Below, in pieces: positions 18,424 through 26,714 of a stretch of DNA of 64,000 bases. Position numbers and translations under genes: made by a program. The notes under the pieces were generated by a model. That model saw only the letters and a program-made list of their open reading frames with translations, was not told the origin of the DNA and made no database searches. Positions within the stretch are counted from its first letter, which is position 1, and each line of letters begins with the position of its first letter. Location: contig NZ_JADWYI010000001.1 of assembly GCF_016904885.1 (NCBI RefSeq), positions 1,426,001 through 1,490,000 of the forward strand, read 5' to 3'. Source of the DNA: Archangium primigenium (GTDB lineage: Bacteria > Myxococcota > Myxococcia > Myxococcales > Myxococcaceae).

Positions 18424-19788
18424 TCATCGCGCCCCGGGCGTCCCCGCGTCGACGCTCGTTGGAAGCGGGCGGGACTTCGCCACGGGCAACAGGCATTGTC
18501 CCTTGTACGCGACGGTCTCGGACGGACAGTTTGGAGGCTGTTGCCAGAGCCGCAGCCAGCACACTCCGGACAGCTCCACTTCCAATCCTTGCTTGCAGGG
18601 CGCCTGCTTCTGATTGCGTGCGGGCAGCGGGGCTTGTTCGGGCTGCACGGACGTGGGCTCCACGTGCACCTCCGTGAACCACGCCGGGCGGGGAATGTGG
18701 CCTGCTGGTGCGAGGCACACCACGGGCAACAGCATCAGCAGTGCCGCCGCGGCCCATCCGATGGCGTGGGACCCGTGTCTTCGCGTTCTGGCGACAGGCG
18801 GCGCGGTGGACCCCGTGGGCCGGGGCCTTGGCGGCCGGACGATCTCGTGCTCCTGTTCATCCCACTCGAAGATGGGCGCGTCCCATTCCGCATCCGTCTC
18901 CTCGGTGGCCGCGAGCAGGGCCGCCTCGAGCGCCGCGCCGTTCGGATAGCGCGCCCGGGGGTCCTTCTCCAGCAGCCGCATGACGATGTCACTCAAGGCC
19001 CGGGGGACACGCGGGTTGACGCGCGCGGGCGCGAGCGGCAGTACGTGCACGGAGGCCAACAGCAACACCTCTGGAGGCCACCCCTCGGGAAAGGGATAAT
19101 GCCCGGTGGTGGCCCGGTAGAGGCAGATGCCCAGGGCGTACAGGTCATCGGTGGGTTGGAAGACGTGGCGGACCCCGGCCTGCTTCGCGCTGCGCCACAG
19201 GGCGTAGGCCGCCTCGGGGCTGATGAGGTAGGGCGTGGCGGGCGGCAGGGGGCCGGTGGTGAGGGGCGGGGCGCCCTCGTACCAGCCCGCGCCGAAGTCG
19301 AGCAGCACTGGCTGCCCGTCCGAGGCGCGCACCCGGATGTGCTCGGGCTTGAGGTCTCGGTGCAGCACCCCGCGCGCATGCAACTCGCCCAGCGTCCGCG
19401 CCACCGTGGCGCCCACGAGGGCCAGTCGCCGGAAGGTGGCGCCCGACTCCGCCCACGCATCCAATGCCTGGCCAGGAACCCAGTCCATGACGATGCCCAG
19501 CCAGCCCTCGCTCGGGTGCGGCCAGCGGGCACAGCCATGGAAGCGCACCACGTGAGGATGGGCCGCCTGGCTCATCATCAGCGCCACCTCGCGCTCGGCC
19601 CGCTTGTCTCGCGCGTGCAGGGAGAGCTTGAGGGCGTAGAACTCGCCTGGACGGGCGACGTCCTCCACCCGGTAGACCGCGCCCTGTCCGCCCACGCCCA
19701 GTGCCTCCACCACGCGCCAGGCGCCCACCTGCGTGCCCGGCCTCAAGGCTCCTGGCCGAGGCGGCCCCTCTCCCTGACTCGTGGACAT
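18424..19788 (-). CDS. Membrane-anchored Ser/Thr protein kinase with Cys-rich outer domain
   Basis: A 454-residue Hanks-type kinase. The glycine loop GVGGQGAVY is at 31-39, the ATP lysine at Lys54 (YALKL), HRDLKPEH at 143-150 (Asp145) and DFG at 164-166. The magnesium-binding Asn normally ending the HRDxKxxN motif is His150, which may weaken or alter catalysis. After the kinase domain comes a Pro-rich linker, one transmembrane helix (about 355-375), and a short extracytoplasmic tail with four cysteines ending CPSETVAYKGQCLLPV, a layout common in myxobacterial kinases. It sits on the opposite strand between the two protease-like paralogues. The ligand and substrates are unknown. Confidence 0.9.
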   Translation of the reverse strand: MSTSQGEGPPRPGALRPGTQVGAWRVVEALGVGGQGAVYRVEDVARPGEFYALKLSLHARDKRAEREVALMMSQAAHPHVVRFHGCARWPHPSEGWLGIVMDWVPGQALDAWAESGATFRRLALVGATVARTLGELHARGVLHRDLKPEHIRVRASDGQPVLLDFGAGWYEGAPPLTTGPLPPATPYLISPEAAYALWRSAKQAGVRHVFQPTDDLYALGICLYRATTGHYPFPEGWPPEVLLLASVHVLPLAPARVNPRVPRALSDIVMRLLEKDPRARYPNGAALEAALLAATEETDAEWDAPIFEWDEQEHEIVRPPRPRPTGSTAPPVARTRRHGSHAIGWAAAALLMLLPVVCLAPAGHIPRPAWFTEVHVEPTSVQPEQAPLPARNQKQAPCKQGLEVELSGVCWLRLWQQPPNCPSETVAYKGQCLLPVAKSRPLPTSVDAGTPGAR

Positions 19789-19911
19789 GCGTGCACCTCC
19801 CTGGCGCTCCCTACCACGAGGTGACGGCGGAAGTAACCCCGCGCACAGGACCCAGGACCTCCCGTGCGGGGCGCGCGGCTCCGATTGAGGGATGCAGACG
19901 GCAGGTGCGGC

Positions 19912-19943
19912 GGCGGATTGATGTCTGAAGACAGCAATCCGCC
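19912..19943. promoter_or_regulatory. Palindrome in leader of protease-like gene, copy 2
   Basis: A 32-nt inverted repeat: 15-bp arms (19912-19926 and 19929-19943) with a 2-nt centre GA and one mismatch (19921 against 19934). The core TGTCTGAAGACA matches copy 1. The pair 19918/19937 is T:A here and G:C in copy 1, keeping the symmetry. The arms are three bases longer at the outside than in copy 1. It sits 91 nt before the start codon. Confidence 0.6.
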
Positions 19944-20034
19944 GGGCGCTCCCGAGGGAAGGCCCCGGCGCTCAGGGTTGGCCCAACGCTTGCTCAATGT
20001 CTCGGCATCCACTCGCCGCACCCCCGAGGCTCCC

Positions 20035-21324
20035 ATGCGCTGCTCTTCTTCCTTCTCCTCCTCCACCACCGTTCGCGTTTCCTCCTCGTCCTCCTGCACC
20101 AAGACCCCGCCCAAGGCGCCCGTGTGCACCAAGCCCTCCGCGCCCGCTCCGGCGCCCGCGCCCGGCAAGGGGCACGGCGGCGGCTCGGTGTTCGAGCCCT
20201 CCAAGCCCTCGGCTCCCTCGGCCAGCGACAAGGTGCGCGCGCAGGCCGTGAGCCAGATGGACGCGCTGCTCAACGAGCAGGCCAACCGCAAGCAGGGTTA
20301 CAACGGCGCCGTCGTCGTGCAGGACGCCTTCAACGTCGAGCGCTCCACCAACACCAACCCCAAGTCCTCGCGCTACAAGGCCGCCCAGGCCCAGGTGAAG
20401 TCGCACGAGGCCCTCGAGCAGCAGCAGCTCGCCCGCCTCTCGCCCCAGGAGCGCGCGCGCTATGCGACGGTGCGCCAGGAGCTCGCCGCCGCCAACAACC
20501 CCGTGGCCACGCTCGCCCTCCAGAAGCTGCTCGTCAGCGGCCGCCTGGAGAAGGGCTCGGACTTCCTCAACGAGGGCTCCGTCCTCCAGCACCTGTCGGA
20601 CATCGCGCAAGGCAACGACATCGAGCGGCGTGTGGACCGACAGACGCTGCTCACCGACCTGGTGCAGGAGCTGGCCACCCCGAGCGCCATCAACCAGGGC
20701 GCGCGTGGCACCTGCGCCCCCACGGCCATGACCATCGGCCTGAACATCGAGCGGCCCGCCGAGTACGCGCGCCTCATCAAGGCCGCCGCCAGCACCTCGG
20801 GCAACGTCAAGCTCGCCAACGGCACCACGCTGCCGCGCGAGAAGGACACGGCCTTCAAGGATGACGGCTCGGGCCGGGCCCTCACCCAGCGGCTGCTCGC
20901 CCCCATCTTCATGGAGGCCTCCAACGGCGACCGGGACTACCGCGACTCGGCCTCCAAGGAGAACCGCAACGCGGGCGCCACCGCCCGGGGCCTCGATGCC
21001 CTCTACGACGCCGTCTACGACCACAACATGTCCTACGACACCAACACCAAGGACCGCGCGAAGCTCATGGACCGCATCCGCTCGGAGCTGGCCGAGGGAC
21101 AGAACGTGCTGGCCGGCATCAAGTACCGCAACGGCGGCCACCAGCTGCTCGTCACCGGCCTGGAGAAGAGCCAGGGCAAGGAGTACGTGAAGTACATCAA
21201 CCCCTGGGGCCAGGAAGAGCGCATGGCCGTGGCCGAGTTCCAGTCGCGCATGAATGGCATCAACTACGACACGCGCCCGGCCAAGACCCTCATCCAGGAG
21301 AACCGCGCGTTCCTCGCCGCCTGA
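20035..21324 (+). CDS. Papain/calpain-like cysteine-protease-fold protein, paralogue 2
   Basis: A 429-residue paralogue of the protein at 16950-18257, nearly identical over the C-terminal two thirds. The N-terminal ~60 residues are Ser-rich (long serine runs) then Pro/Ala-rich and have diverged by insertions and deletions. Proposed catalytic residues are Cys227 in QGARGTCAPTA, His369 in GGHQLLVTG and Asn389 in YINPWG. No signal peptide is visible, so export, if it occurs, would use another route. The ATG at 20035 has the same GAGG six nt upstream as paralogue 1. It converges on the trehalase gene with 15 nt between stops. Confidence 0.75.
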   Translation: MRCSSSFSSSTTVRVSSSSSCTKTPPKAPVCTKPSAPAPAPAPGKGHGGGSVFEPSKPSAPSASDKVRAQAVSQMDALLNEQANRKQGYNGAVVVQDAFNVERSTNTNPKSSRYKAAQAQVKSHEALEQQQLARLSPQERARYATVRQELAAANNPVATLALQKLLVSGRLEKGSDFLNEGSVLQHLSDIAQGNDIERRVDRQTLLTDLVQELATPSAINQGARGTCAPTAMTIGLNIERPAEYARLIKAAASTSGNVKLANGTTLPREKDTAFKDDGSGRALTQRLLAPIFMEASNGDRDYRDSASKENRNAGATARGLDALYDAVYDHNMSYDTNTKDRAKLMDRIRSELAEGQNVLAGIKYRNGGHQLLVTGLEKSQGKEYVKYINPWGQEERMAVAEFQSRMNGINYDTRPAKTLIQENRAFLAA

Positions 21325-21339
21325 CGCGAGGCCGGGGCC

Positions 21340-22992
21340 TCACCGGGGAGGCTTGGGCGTGAGGCCCCGCCACAGCTCCAGGAAGACGCCGTTGGTCCAG
21401 CCAAAGCCCACGACGTTCTCCGCGTAGCCCGCGGTCACCTGGGTCTCGCTGGTGCGCTTCACCACGTCGTACTTCTCGCGCAGGGTGCCATCGCGGCGGA
21501 AGTCCTCGGCCACCATGTCGAGGAACTCGCGCGACAGCCGGTCCGCCTCCGCGCCATGGCCATAGCGGCGCAGGCCCTCGACGGTGAGCAGTTGCAGCGG
21601 GGCCCACCCGTAGGGCAGGTCCCACTGCGACGACGTCTCCCGCGTGCTCATGGCGAGTCCTCCCGGCTGCTCGAAGCGCGCCAGGCTCGCCACCACCGCC
21701 CGGGCCTGCGCCGGCGAGGCCAGCCCCGCCCACAAGGGGTAGAAGGTCGTCGCGTACTCGTAGGTGGAGCGTTTGCCCGCCTGGGTGTCGTAGTCGAAGT
21801 AGAGCCCCCGCTCGGCGTCCCACAGGTAGCGGTCCACGAGCGCCTTGCGCTGGCGGGCACGCTCCTTCCAGGTGCTCGCGTCCTGGTCCTGGCCGAGCCG
21901 GGTGGCGATGGACTCGAGGTCCGTCTCCGTCTTGTAGAGCAGGCTGTTGAGGTCCACCGCCGCGAAGTGGTGCGTGCGCGCGCTGAAGGGGCCGAAGCGA
22001 AAGGAGATGTCGAAGCCGGACTCGCGCATGGCGCGGTCGCCCAGGTAGAAGTCCGGCGTCAGGGTGAGGCTCTGGCCCGTCGTGCACACCGTGGCGCCCA
22101 CGTTGCGCTGGCACACCTGGGTGATGAACACCGGGGCCGTGTCGCCCGCCGGCGCGGTGGCCTGGGGCACCTCGTGCACGAAGGGCTTTCCCTCCGCCGG
22201 ATGGCTCGCGAAGTAGCTCACCACGTCCCGGTAGTAGCGCGCCTGGTCGTCCTCGATCTCCGGCACCGGCCCCTGCCCGTAGTCGAAGTAGCGCGACAGC
22301 CCCGTGTCCCCCGCCAGGTGCGCCCGTTCCTTCCACAGGCCGTAGTCCCGCACCAGGTAGGGGTAGGCCTCGGCGAGCCAGGCGCGGCCCTCCGCCTCGT
22401 CCAGCTCGGCGTGCACCGCCAGCGCCATGGAGGTGAGGAAGGGCGGCTGCGAGCGCGTCAGGTAGTAGGTGCGGTTGGCGTTGAGCACCGCGCCGTAGTG
22501 TTCGATCTCGAAGAAGAAGTTGCGCACCATGCCCTGGGCCAGCTCCCGCCGCCCGTCACGCAAGAGCCCCCGGACGATGAAGTAGCTGTCCCAGCCGTAC
22601 ATCTCGTTGAAGCGGCCCCCGGGCACCACGTAGGGGTGCTCCAGGTAGAGCAGGCCCTGGGAGGGCAGCGCGCGCACGTCCACCTGGCCGGGGCCGGTGA
22701 TGTCCGCGGGCAGCCGCTCGATGCGCGCCTGGGGACACGCCTGGCGCAGCTTCTGGACGGCCGCGGGCTCGGGCAGATCCTGCGGCAGGTAGAGCACCGC
22801 GCGCCGGGGCACCTTGGGATCCTGGAGCACCGCGCACGTGTCGATGGAGCGCGTGAGCACGTCCCAGTTCCGGGCGATGTAGCCGCGCACGTCGGCGTAG
22901 TCGGCGGGCGCGGCCTCGGCCCCGAGCGCGACGAGGGCGAGCGCGAGGGCGGGCCCCCTCCGGAGTGTCCTGGTGCCGCGCGTGTCCGCCAT
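21340..22992 (-). CDS. treA: Periplasmic trehalase (GH37)
   Basis: A 550-residue GH37 trehalase, hydrolysing trehalose to two glucose. Both family signatures are present: PGGRFNEMYGWDSYF near residue 125 and QWDLPYGWAP near residue 455. A signal peptide (Arg-rich start, Leu/Ala-rich core, AEAAPA) indicates export, so it probably acts on external or periplasmic trehalose, like E. coli TreA. The ATG at 22992 follows GGGAGG by 4 nt. It is divergent from the oxygenase gene across 85 nt. Confidence 0.95.
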   Translation of the reverse strand: MADTRGTRTLRRGPALALALVALGAEAAPADYADVRGYIARNWDVLTRSIDTCAVLQDPKVPRRAVLYLPQDLPEPAAVQKLRQACPQARIERLPADITGPGQVDVRALPSQGLLYLEHPYVVPGGRFNEMYGWDSYFIVRGLLRDGRRELAQGMVRNFFFEIEHYGAVLNANRTYYLTRSQPPFLTSMALAVHAELDEAEGRAWLAEAYPYLVRDYGLWKERAHLAGDTGLSRYFDYGQGPVPEIEDDQARYYRDVVSYFASHPAEGKPFVHEVPQATAPAGDTAPVFITQVCQRNVGATVCTTGQSLTLTPDFYLGDRAMRESGFDISFRFGPFSARTHHFAAVDLNSLLYKTETDLESIATRLGQDQDASTWKERARQRKALVDRYLWDAERGLYFDYDTQAGKRSTYEYATTFYPLWAGLASPAQARAVVASLARFEQPGGLAMSTRETSSQWDLPYGWAPLQLLTVEGLRRYGHGAEADRLSREFLDMVAEDFRRDGTLREKYDVVKRTSETQVTAGYAENVVGFGWTNGVFLELWRGLTPKPPR

Positions 22993-23077
22993 GGGGCCTC
23001 CCGGCCGGGGGTTGGGTCCGTGAGCGGGCAAGCTCGTCATCCCCCCGGGGGAACGCAATCGGGGTACAACCCGGGAC

Positions 23078-23746
23078 ATGCCGCCGCACGCGCGTCTTCT
23101 TCAGCTGCATGACACCGCCCTGCCGGAAGCGGACTTCCGCCGGCTGTGGCGCCGGGTGCGCGCCCTGGGCTCCGAGCGCCTGCGTCAGACGTACCAGACG
23201 ACGTTCTGGTTCGACCTGGGCACGTCCTCCAACGTGGTGGAGGACACCATCCTCGCGCTGCGTCCGCGCGTGCCCGTGAGGGGCCGGCTCGCGGGCGTGG
23301 AGTGGTGGCTGTCGCGCATGCGCACCACGGACGTCCAGGTGGACTTCCACCAGGACCGGGACGAGAAGCTGGCCCAGCGCGGCGGGCCGCTCGTGCACCC
23401 CGTGTTCACCTCGCTGCTCTTCATGAACCGCGTGCGGGGCGGGGCGCTCGCGGTGACCCAGGCCCTGCCGTGCGAGGACAACCCCTCGCTCGTGCCGGAC
23501 ACGGACGACTTCGACCTGGCCACCCCCCGGCCCAACCGCTTCGTCTGCTTCCGGGGGGACCTCACCCACGGCGTGCTGGACGCCAACAACCAGGTGCCCG
23601 ACGGCAAGCTGCCGGGCACCTCGCGCCTGCGCGTGACGCTGGTGATGAACTGGTGGGACAAGCGCCCCACGGACCTGCCCACCTTCGCCGAGTCCCGCGC
23701 CTACCGCTCGCTCGTGGCGCGGCGGCATGTCGGACCCCCGCGCTAG
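23078..23746 (+). CDS. Putative 2-oxoglutarate/Fe(II)-dependent oxygenase
   Basis: A 222-residue protein. It carries the facial-triad pattern of 2OG-Fe(II) dioxygenases: His91-x-Asp93 in VDFHQDRD, a distal His164 in DLTHGVLD, and Arg183 or Arg185 in TSRLRVTLVMNWW as candidate 2OG contact. The intervening sequence LLFMNRVRGGALAVTQ fits the jelly-roll strands. It has no signal peptide. Substrate cannot be assigned; relatives hydroxylate proteins or small molecules. Catalytic motifs are seen directly, but family membership is inferred. Confidence 0.6.
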   Translation: MPPHARLLQLHDTALPEADFRRLWRRVRALGSERLRQTYQTTFWFDLGTSSNVVEDTILALRPRVPVRGRLAGVEWWLSRMRTTDVQVDFHQDRDEKLAQRGGPLVHPVFTSLLFMNRVRGGALAVTQALPCEDNPSLVPDTDDFDLATPRPNRFVCFRGDLTHGVLDANNQVPDGKLPGTSRLRVTLVMNWWDKRPTDLPTFAESRAYRSLVARRHVGPPR

Positions 23747-23766
23747 AACCGTGGGCGCGGAGGCGA

Positions 23767-23813
23767 GCGGGGAGCCCGGGTCCGGGCGGGACTCGGGCCC
23801 AGCGGCTCCCCGC
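23767..23813. terminator. Bidirectional hairpin between convergent genes
   Basis: Ten-base perfect inverted repeat (23767-23776 GCGGGGAGCC against 23804-23813) enclosing a G/C-rich, partly self-complementary loop. It lies in the 78-nt gap between the convergent oxygenase and lipoprotein genes. There is no T-run, as is usual at this base composition. Confidence 0.5.
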
Positions 23814-23824
23814 ACCCGCGTCCG

Positions 23825-24406
23825 TCAGAGCCCGCCCACGCCCAACAGGCCCTCCAGGCCCCGGAACTCCTTGGTCACCGTGGCGTGGATGACGATGTTC
23901 TTGAGCTGGATTTCCAGCGGCAGGGGCTGGGTGCCGATGCCCGCGCGGGTGATGGTGTTGCTCACGATGACCCACAGGCGCTGCTTGCCGATGGCCTGGG
24001 CGAGCAGGGGCGAGGTGACGCTGACGTCCGCGGTCTCGCGCGGCTTGAAGACGCGCGGGGGGTAGAGCAGATCCCCCGCGGTGGCGTAGTACGCGGGCAG
24101 CTCGCGATCGCTGTAGTAGAAGATGGGCGTGCCCGGCTCGGCGGTGCCCACGAGGGACACCTTCCCGGACGTCTCCAGGGTGAACACCGCGGAGGGATTG
24201 ACCACGGAGAGGCTGGCGCTCACGTCCTTGACGATGACGTCCAGGCCCTGGGTCTCGGCGGGCAGGTCGATGGCGACCTCGACGTAGACGGGGTTGCCGA
24301 TGGAGGTGATGGGGATGTTGGCGTCGGTGGGCGGCGTGTCCACGGCGACTTCGGCGGAGCAGGCGGCGAGCAGCGACGCGCAGAGCGGGGCCAGGAAGCG
24401 TTTCAT
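23825..24406 (-). CDS. Hypothetical lipoprotein
   Basis: A 193-residue protein with a short signal ending ASLLAAC (lipobox). The mature part is rich in beta-strand-forming sequence (NPVYVEVAIDLPAETQGLDVIV, LEIQLKNIVIHATVTKEF) and has no recognised domain. Its ATG overlaps the stop of the upstream barrel gene in ATGA, so the two are translationally coupled and probably work together at the outer membrane. Confidence 0.75.
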   Translation of the reverse strand: MKRFLAPLCASLLAACSAEVAVDTPPTDANIPITSIGNPVYVEVAIDLPAETQGLDVIVKDVSASLSVVNPSAVFTLETSGKVSLVGTAEPGTPIFYYSDRELPAYYATAGDLLYPPRVFKPRETADVSVTSPLLAQAIGKQRLWVIVSNTITRAGIGTQPLPLEIQLKNIVIHATVTKEFRGLEGLLGVGGL

Positions 24407-25161
24407 TGGAAGGTCCAGGACAGGTCGAGGGCGGGCACGAAGGGAACGCGGCCGTTGTTGTAGGGCAGCATGGGCTCGGTCAGGTCCACGTAGGCCACGC
24501 CGAGCGAGGCGCCGAGGTTCTCGCCCGCGTAGCGCAGGCCCAGGGCGCCGCGCAGCGGGTAGCCCGTCGGGTTGTCGGTGGCCGTCCGCTCGCCCTGATG
24601 GCTCACGCGCACGCCCAGCTCCCCCACCACGGCGAAGCGGTGGGCGAAGTTGAACACCGCCGCGGCGGTGGCGGTGGTGGACACCGTCTGGTAGCGCGCG
24701 TGGCGCACCTCCGCCTGCACGAGCAGCGGTCCGAGCACCACGCCATAGAGGGCGTAGGCGCTGGGGCCGCCGAAGGACACGTCGAAGCGCTTGACGGGGG
24801 AGTTCTCCTGGCCGGCGATGGCGTCGGCGATGAGGGAGTTGCCGAGGAACTGGGTGTAGCGCGCGCCGAGCACGAAGCGGTGGCGGCCCCACTCGGCGCC
24901 CCAGCGCGCGCCCACGTTGGCCGCGAGCGCCGCGTCCGCGAGCAGCGAGGTGTCCACCACGATGCCCAGGGCCAGGGGCAGGGCGGTGCGCTGCAGGCCG
25001 ATGACGGCGTGTTGGATGGGGGCGGCTTCATCGGTGGACAGCAGCCGCGCGTTGCCCGCGTGGGCGAAGGTCGGGTCCTGGCTCGGGGCGGCGGCCGCGG
25101 CCCCGGTGAGCGCGCACAGCAGAAGTCCGGCGGCCGGGGTGAGGCACGAACGGAGGAACAT
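24403..25161 (-). CDS. Putative outer membrane beta-barrel protein
   Basis: A 252-residue exported protein. The signal peptide ends ALTGAAAAAP. The mature part has alternating hydrophobic/polar strands, many Gly and aromatic residues (RYTQFLGNSLIADA, ALGLRYAGENLGASLGVAYVD) and terminates in a C-terminal aromatic strand LDLSWTFQ, as outer membrane barrels do. It has no specific family match. The ATG at 25161 has CGGAGGA... on the opposite strand, i.e. no clear ribosome site on the coding strand, so the exact start is less certain. It is coupled to the lipoprotein downstream. Confidence 0.7.
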   Translation of the reverse strand: MFLRSCLTPAAGLLLCALTGAAAAAPSQDPTFAHAGNARLLSTDEAAPIQHAVIGLQRTALPLALGIVVDTSLLADAALAANVGARWGAEWGRHRFVLGARYTQFLGNSLIADAIAGQENSPVKRFDVSFGGPSAYALYGVVLGPLLVQAEVRHARYQTVSTTATAAAVFNFAHRFAVVGELGVRVSHQGERTATDNPTGYPLRGALGLRYAGENLGASLGVAYVDLTEPMLPYNNGRVPFVPALDLSWTFQ

Positions 25162-25326
25162 GCGTCGAGGTTTCAACCACCTGCTCCTTGGGAGGGGAGG
25201 GCCCCGGTGTATCGCGCCCGGGCGCGTCCGTGCCACCCACACCGGCCGTCCGAGGTGTCGGCCGTCCGCTCCGTGACGTCGATGCGGGTTGCACCCGTCC
25301 GGGCGGGGGCGTAGCGACAGGGGGAC

Positions 25327-26694
25327 ATGAGGGAAAGCAACGAATCGCTCCAGGCGCGGGTGCTGGCGCTGCTCAAGCGCCACGGGTGGAACGCCACGTC
25401 CTTCCAGGTGGTGGAGCCGGGCTTCTCGTACTGGTTCGACGGGGAGGACGCCTGCGTGGCGTACGTGGACACGGGGCGGGCGTGGGTGACGGCGGGCGGG
25501 CCCATCGCGCCCCGGGAGCGGCTCGGGGAGGTGCTCACGCGCTTCCAGGCCCGGGCGGCCGAGGCGGGCCGGCGGGTGTGCTTCTTCGCCGTCGAGCGGC
25601 GGCTGCTCGAGGCGGTGCCCCTCCAGGCCGTGGCCATTGGCGAGCAGCCGGTGTGGGATCCGCGGCGCTGGGAGGAGAGCGTGCGCGACAGCCGCCCCTT
25701 GCGCGAGCAGCTGCGCCGGGCGCGGGCCAAGGGCGTGCGGGTGCGCGAGGTGTCCGCGGAGGAGCTCGGCGCGCCCGATTCGCCCGTGCGGCGGGGGGTG
25801 GATGGGCTGATGGCGGGCTGGTTGGAGTCGCGGCGGATGGCGCCCATGGGCTTCCTCGTGCAACTGGCGCCCTACGAGCAGGCCCATGAGCGGCGCTCCT
25901 TCGTGGCCGAGCGGGACGGGCAGGTGGTGGCCTTCCTGTCGGCGGTGCCGGTGTACGCGCGCGAGGGCTGGTTCGTGCAGCACCTGCTGCGCGACCGGCG
26001 GGCCCCCAACGGGAGCGTGGAGTCGCTGGTGGACGCGCTCATGCGCGAGGCGGCGCGGGAGGGGCGGCGATACCTGACGCTGGGGCTGGCGCCGCTGGCG
26101 GGGGCGGTGCCGGGCTGGCTGCGCCTGGCGCGGCGGCTGGGCAAGCCCCTCTACGACTTCGAGGGCCTGCGGGCCTTCAAGGGCCGGCTGCGGCCCCATG
26201 CGTGGGACCGCATCCACCTGGCCCGGCCCGAGACGGGCTCCGGCGCGCTGCTGTCGGTGTACGACGCCCTGTCCGCCTTCGCCCAGGGCGGCCTCCTGCG
26301 CTTTGGCGCCGACACGCTCCTGGGCCGTCCGCTGCTGCTCGTGTGGCTGCTCGCGTTCCTGCTCGTACCCTGGACGCTCCTGCTGGCCCTGCCGGGCACC
26401 ACGCCCTACTTCCCCTCCCGGCTCGTGCAGGGGGCGTGGGTGCTCTTCGACGTGGGGCTGACGGTGGGCCTCTTCTCCCTGGTGCGGCGCTGGCGTCCGG
26501 GGCTCGCCCTGCTGCTCGGCTGCGCCATCAGCACGGACGCCTGCGTGACGCTGCTCGAGGCCCTGCTCTACAACGTGCCGCGCGCACGGGGCCTGGGCGA
26601 CTGGCTCGTCATGGGCGTGGCGGTGCTGGGCCCGAGCCTGGCGGCCGTGCTGCTCTTCTGGGCGCGGGGGCACCCGACGCTCCGGCCCGCGTGA
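25327..26694 (+). CDS. DUF2156 (LPG-synthase C-terminal-like) membrane protein
   Basis: A 455-residue protein. Residues ~15-310 match the DUF2156/phosphatidylglycerol lysyltransferase C-terminal GNAT-like catalytic fold (AYVDTGRAWVTAGGPIAP, FFAVERRLLE, RRYLTLGLAPLAG, YDFEGLRAFKGRLRPHAWD). Unusually, the membrane segments follow the catalytic domain: three or four helices at about 330-450, whereas MprF-type enzymes place them before. Aminoacyl transfer to a lipid is possible but unproven. It is divergent from the barrel/lipoprotein pair across 165 nt. Confidence 0.8.
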   Translation: MRESNESLQARVLALLKRHGWNATSFQVVEPGFSYWFDGEDACVAYVDTGRAWVTAGGPIAPRERLGEVLTRFQARAAEAGRRVCFFAVERRLLEAVPLQAVAIGEQPVWDPRRWEESVRDSRPLREQLRRARAKGVRVREVSAEELGAPDSPVRRGVDGLMAGWLESRRMAPMGFLVQLAPYEQAHERRSFVAERDGQVVAFLSAVPVYAREGWFVQHLLRDRRAPNGSVESLVDALMREAAREGRRYLTLGLAPLAGAVPGWLRLARRLGKPLYDFEGLRAFKGRLRPHAWDRIHLARPETGSGALLSVYDALSAFAQGGLLRFGADTLLGRPLLLVWLLAFLLVPWTLLLALPGTTPYFPSRLVQGAWVLFDVGLTVGLFSLVRRWRPGLALLLGCAISTDACVTLLEALLYNVPRARGLGDWLVMGVAVLGPSLAAVLLFWARGHPTLRPA

Positions 26695-26714
26695 GCGCGC
26701 CTCGGCTCCGGGTG

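Larger units (their letters stand above)
19886..21324 (+). repeat. Duplicated cassette, copy 2 (leader plus cysteine-protease-like gene)
   Basis: This is the second copy of the segment at 16801-18257. It includes the whole ~150-nt leader and the coding region, so the duplication carried its own regulatory region. The kinase gene lies between the copies in opposite orientation and is not itself duplicated. Confidence 0.85.

Noticed and set aside
19895-20034. A possible insertion sequence end or attachment site made by the duplicated leaders
   Set aside because: There is no transposase or integrase and no target-site duplication at the cassette borders; simple duplication explains the pattern.
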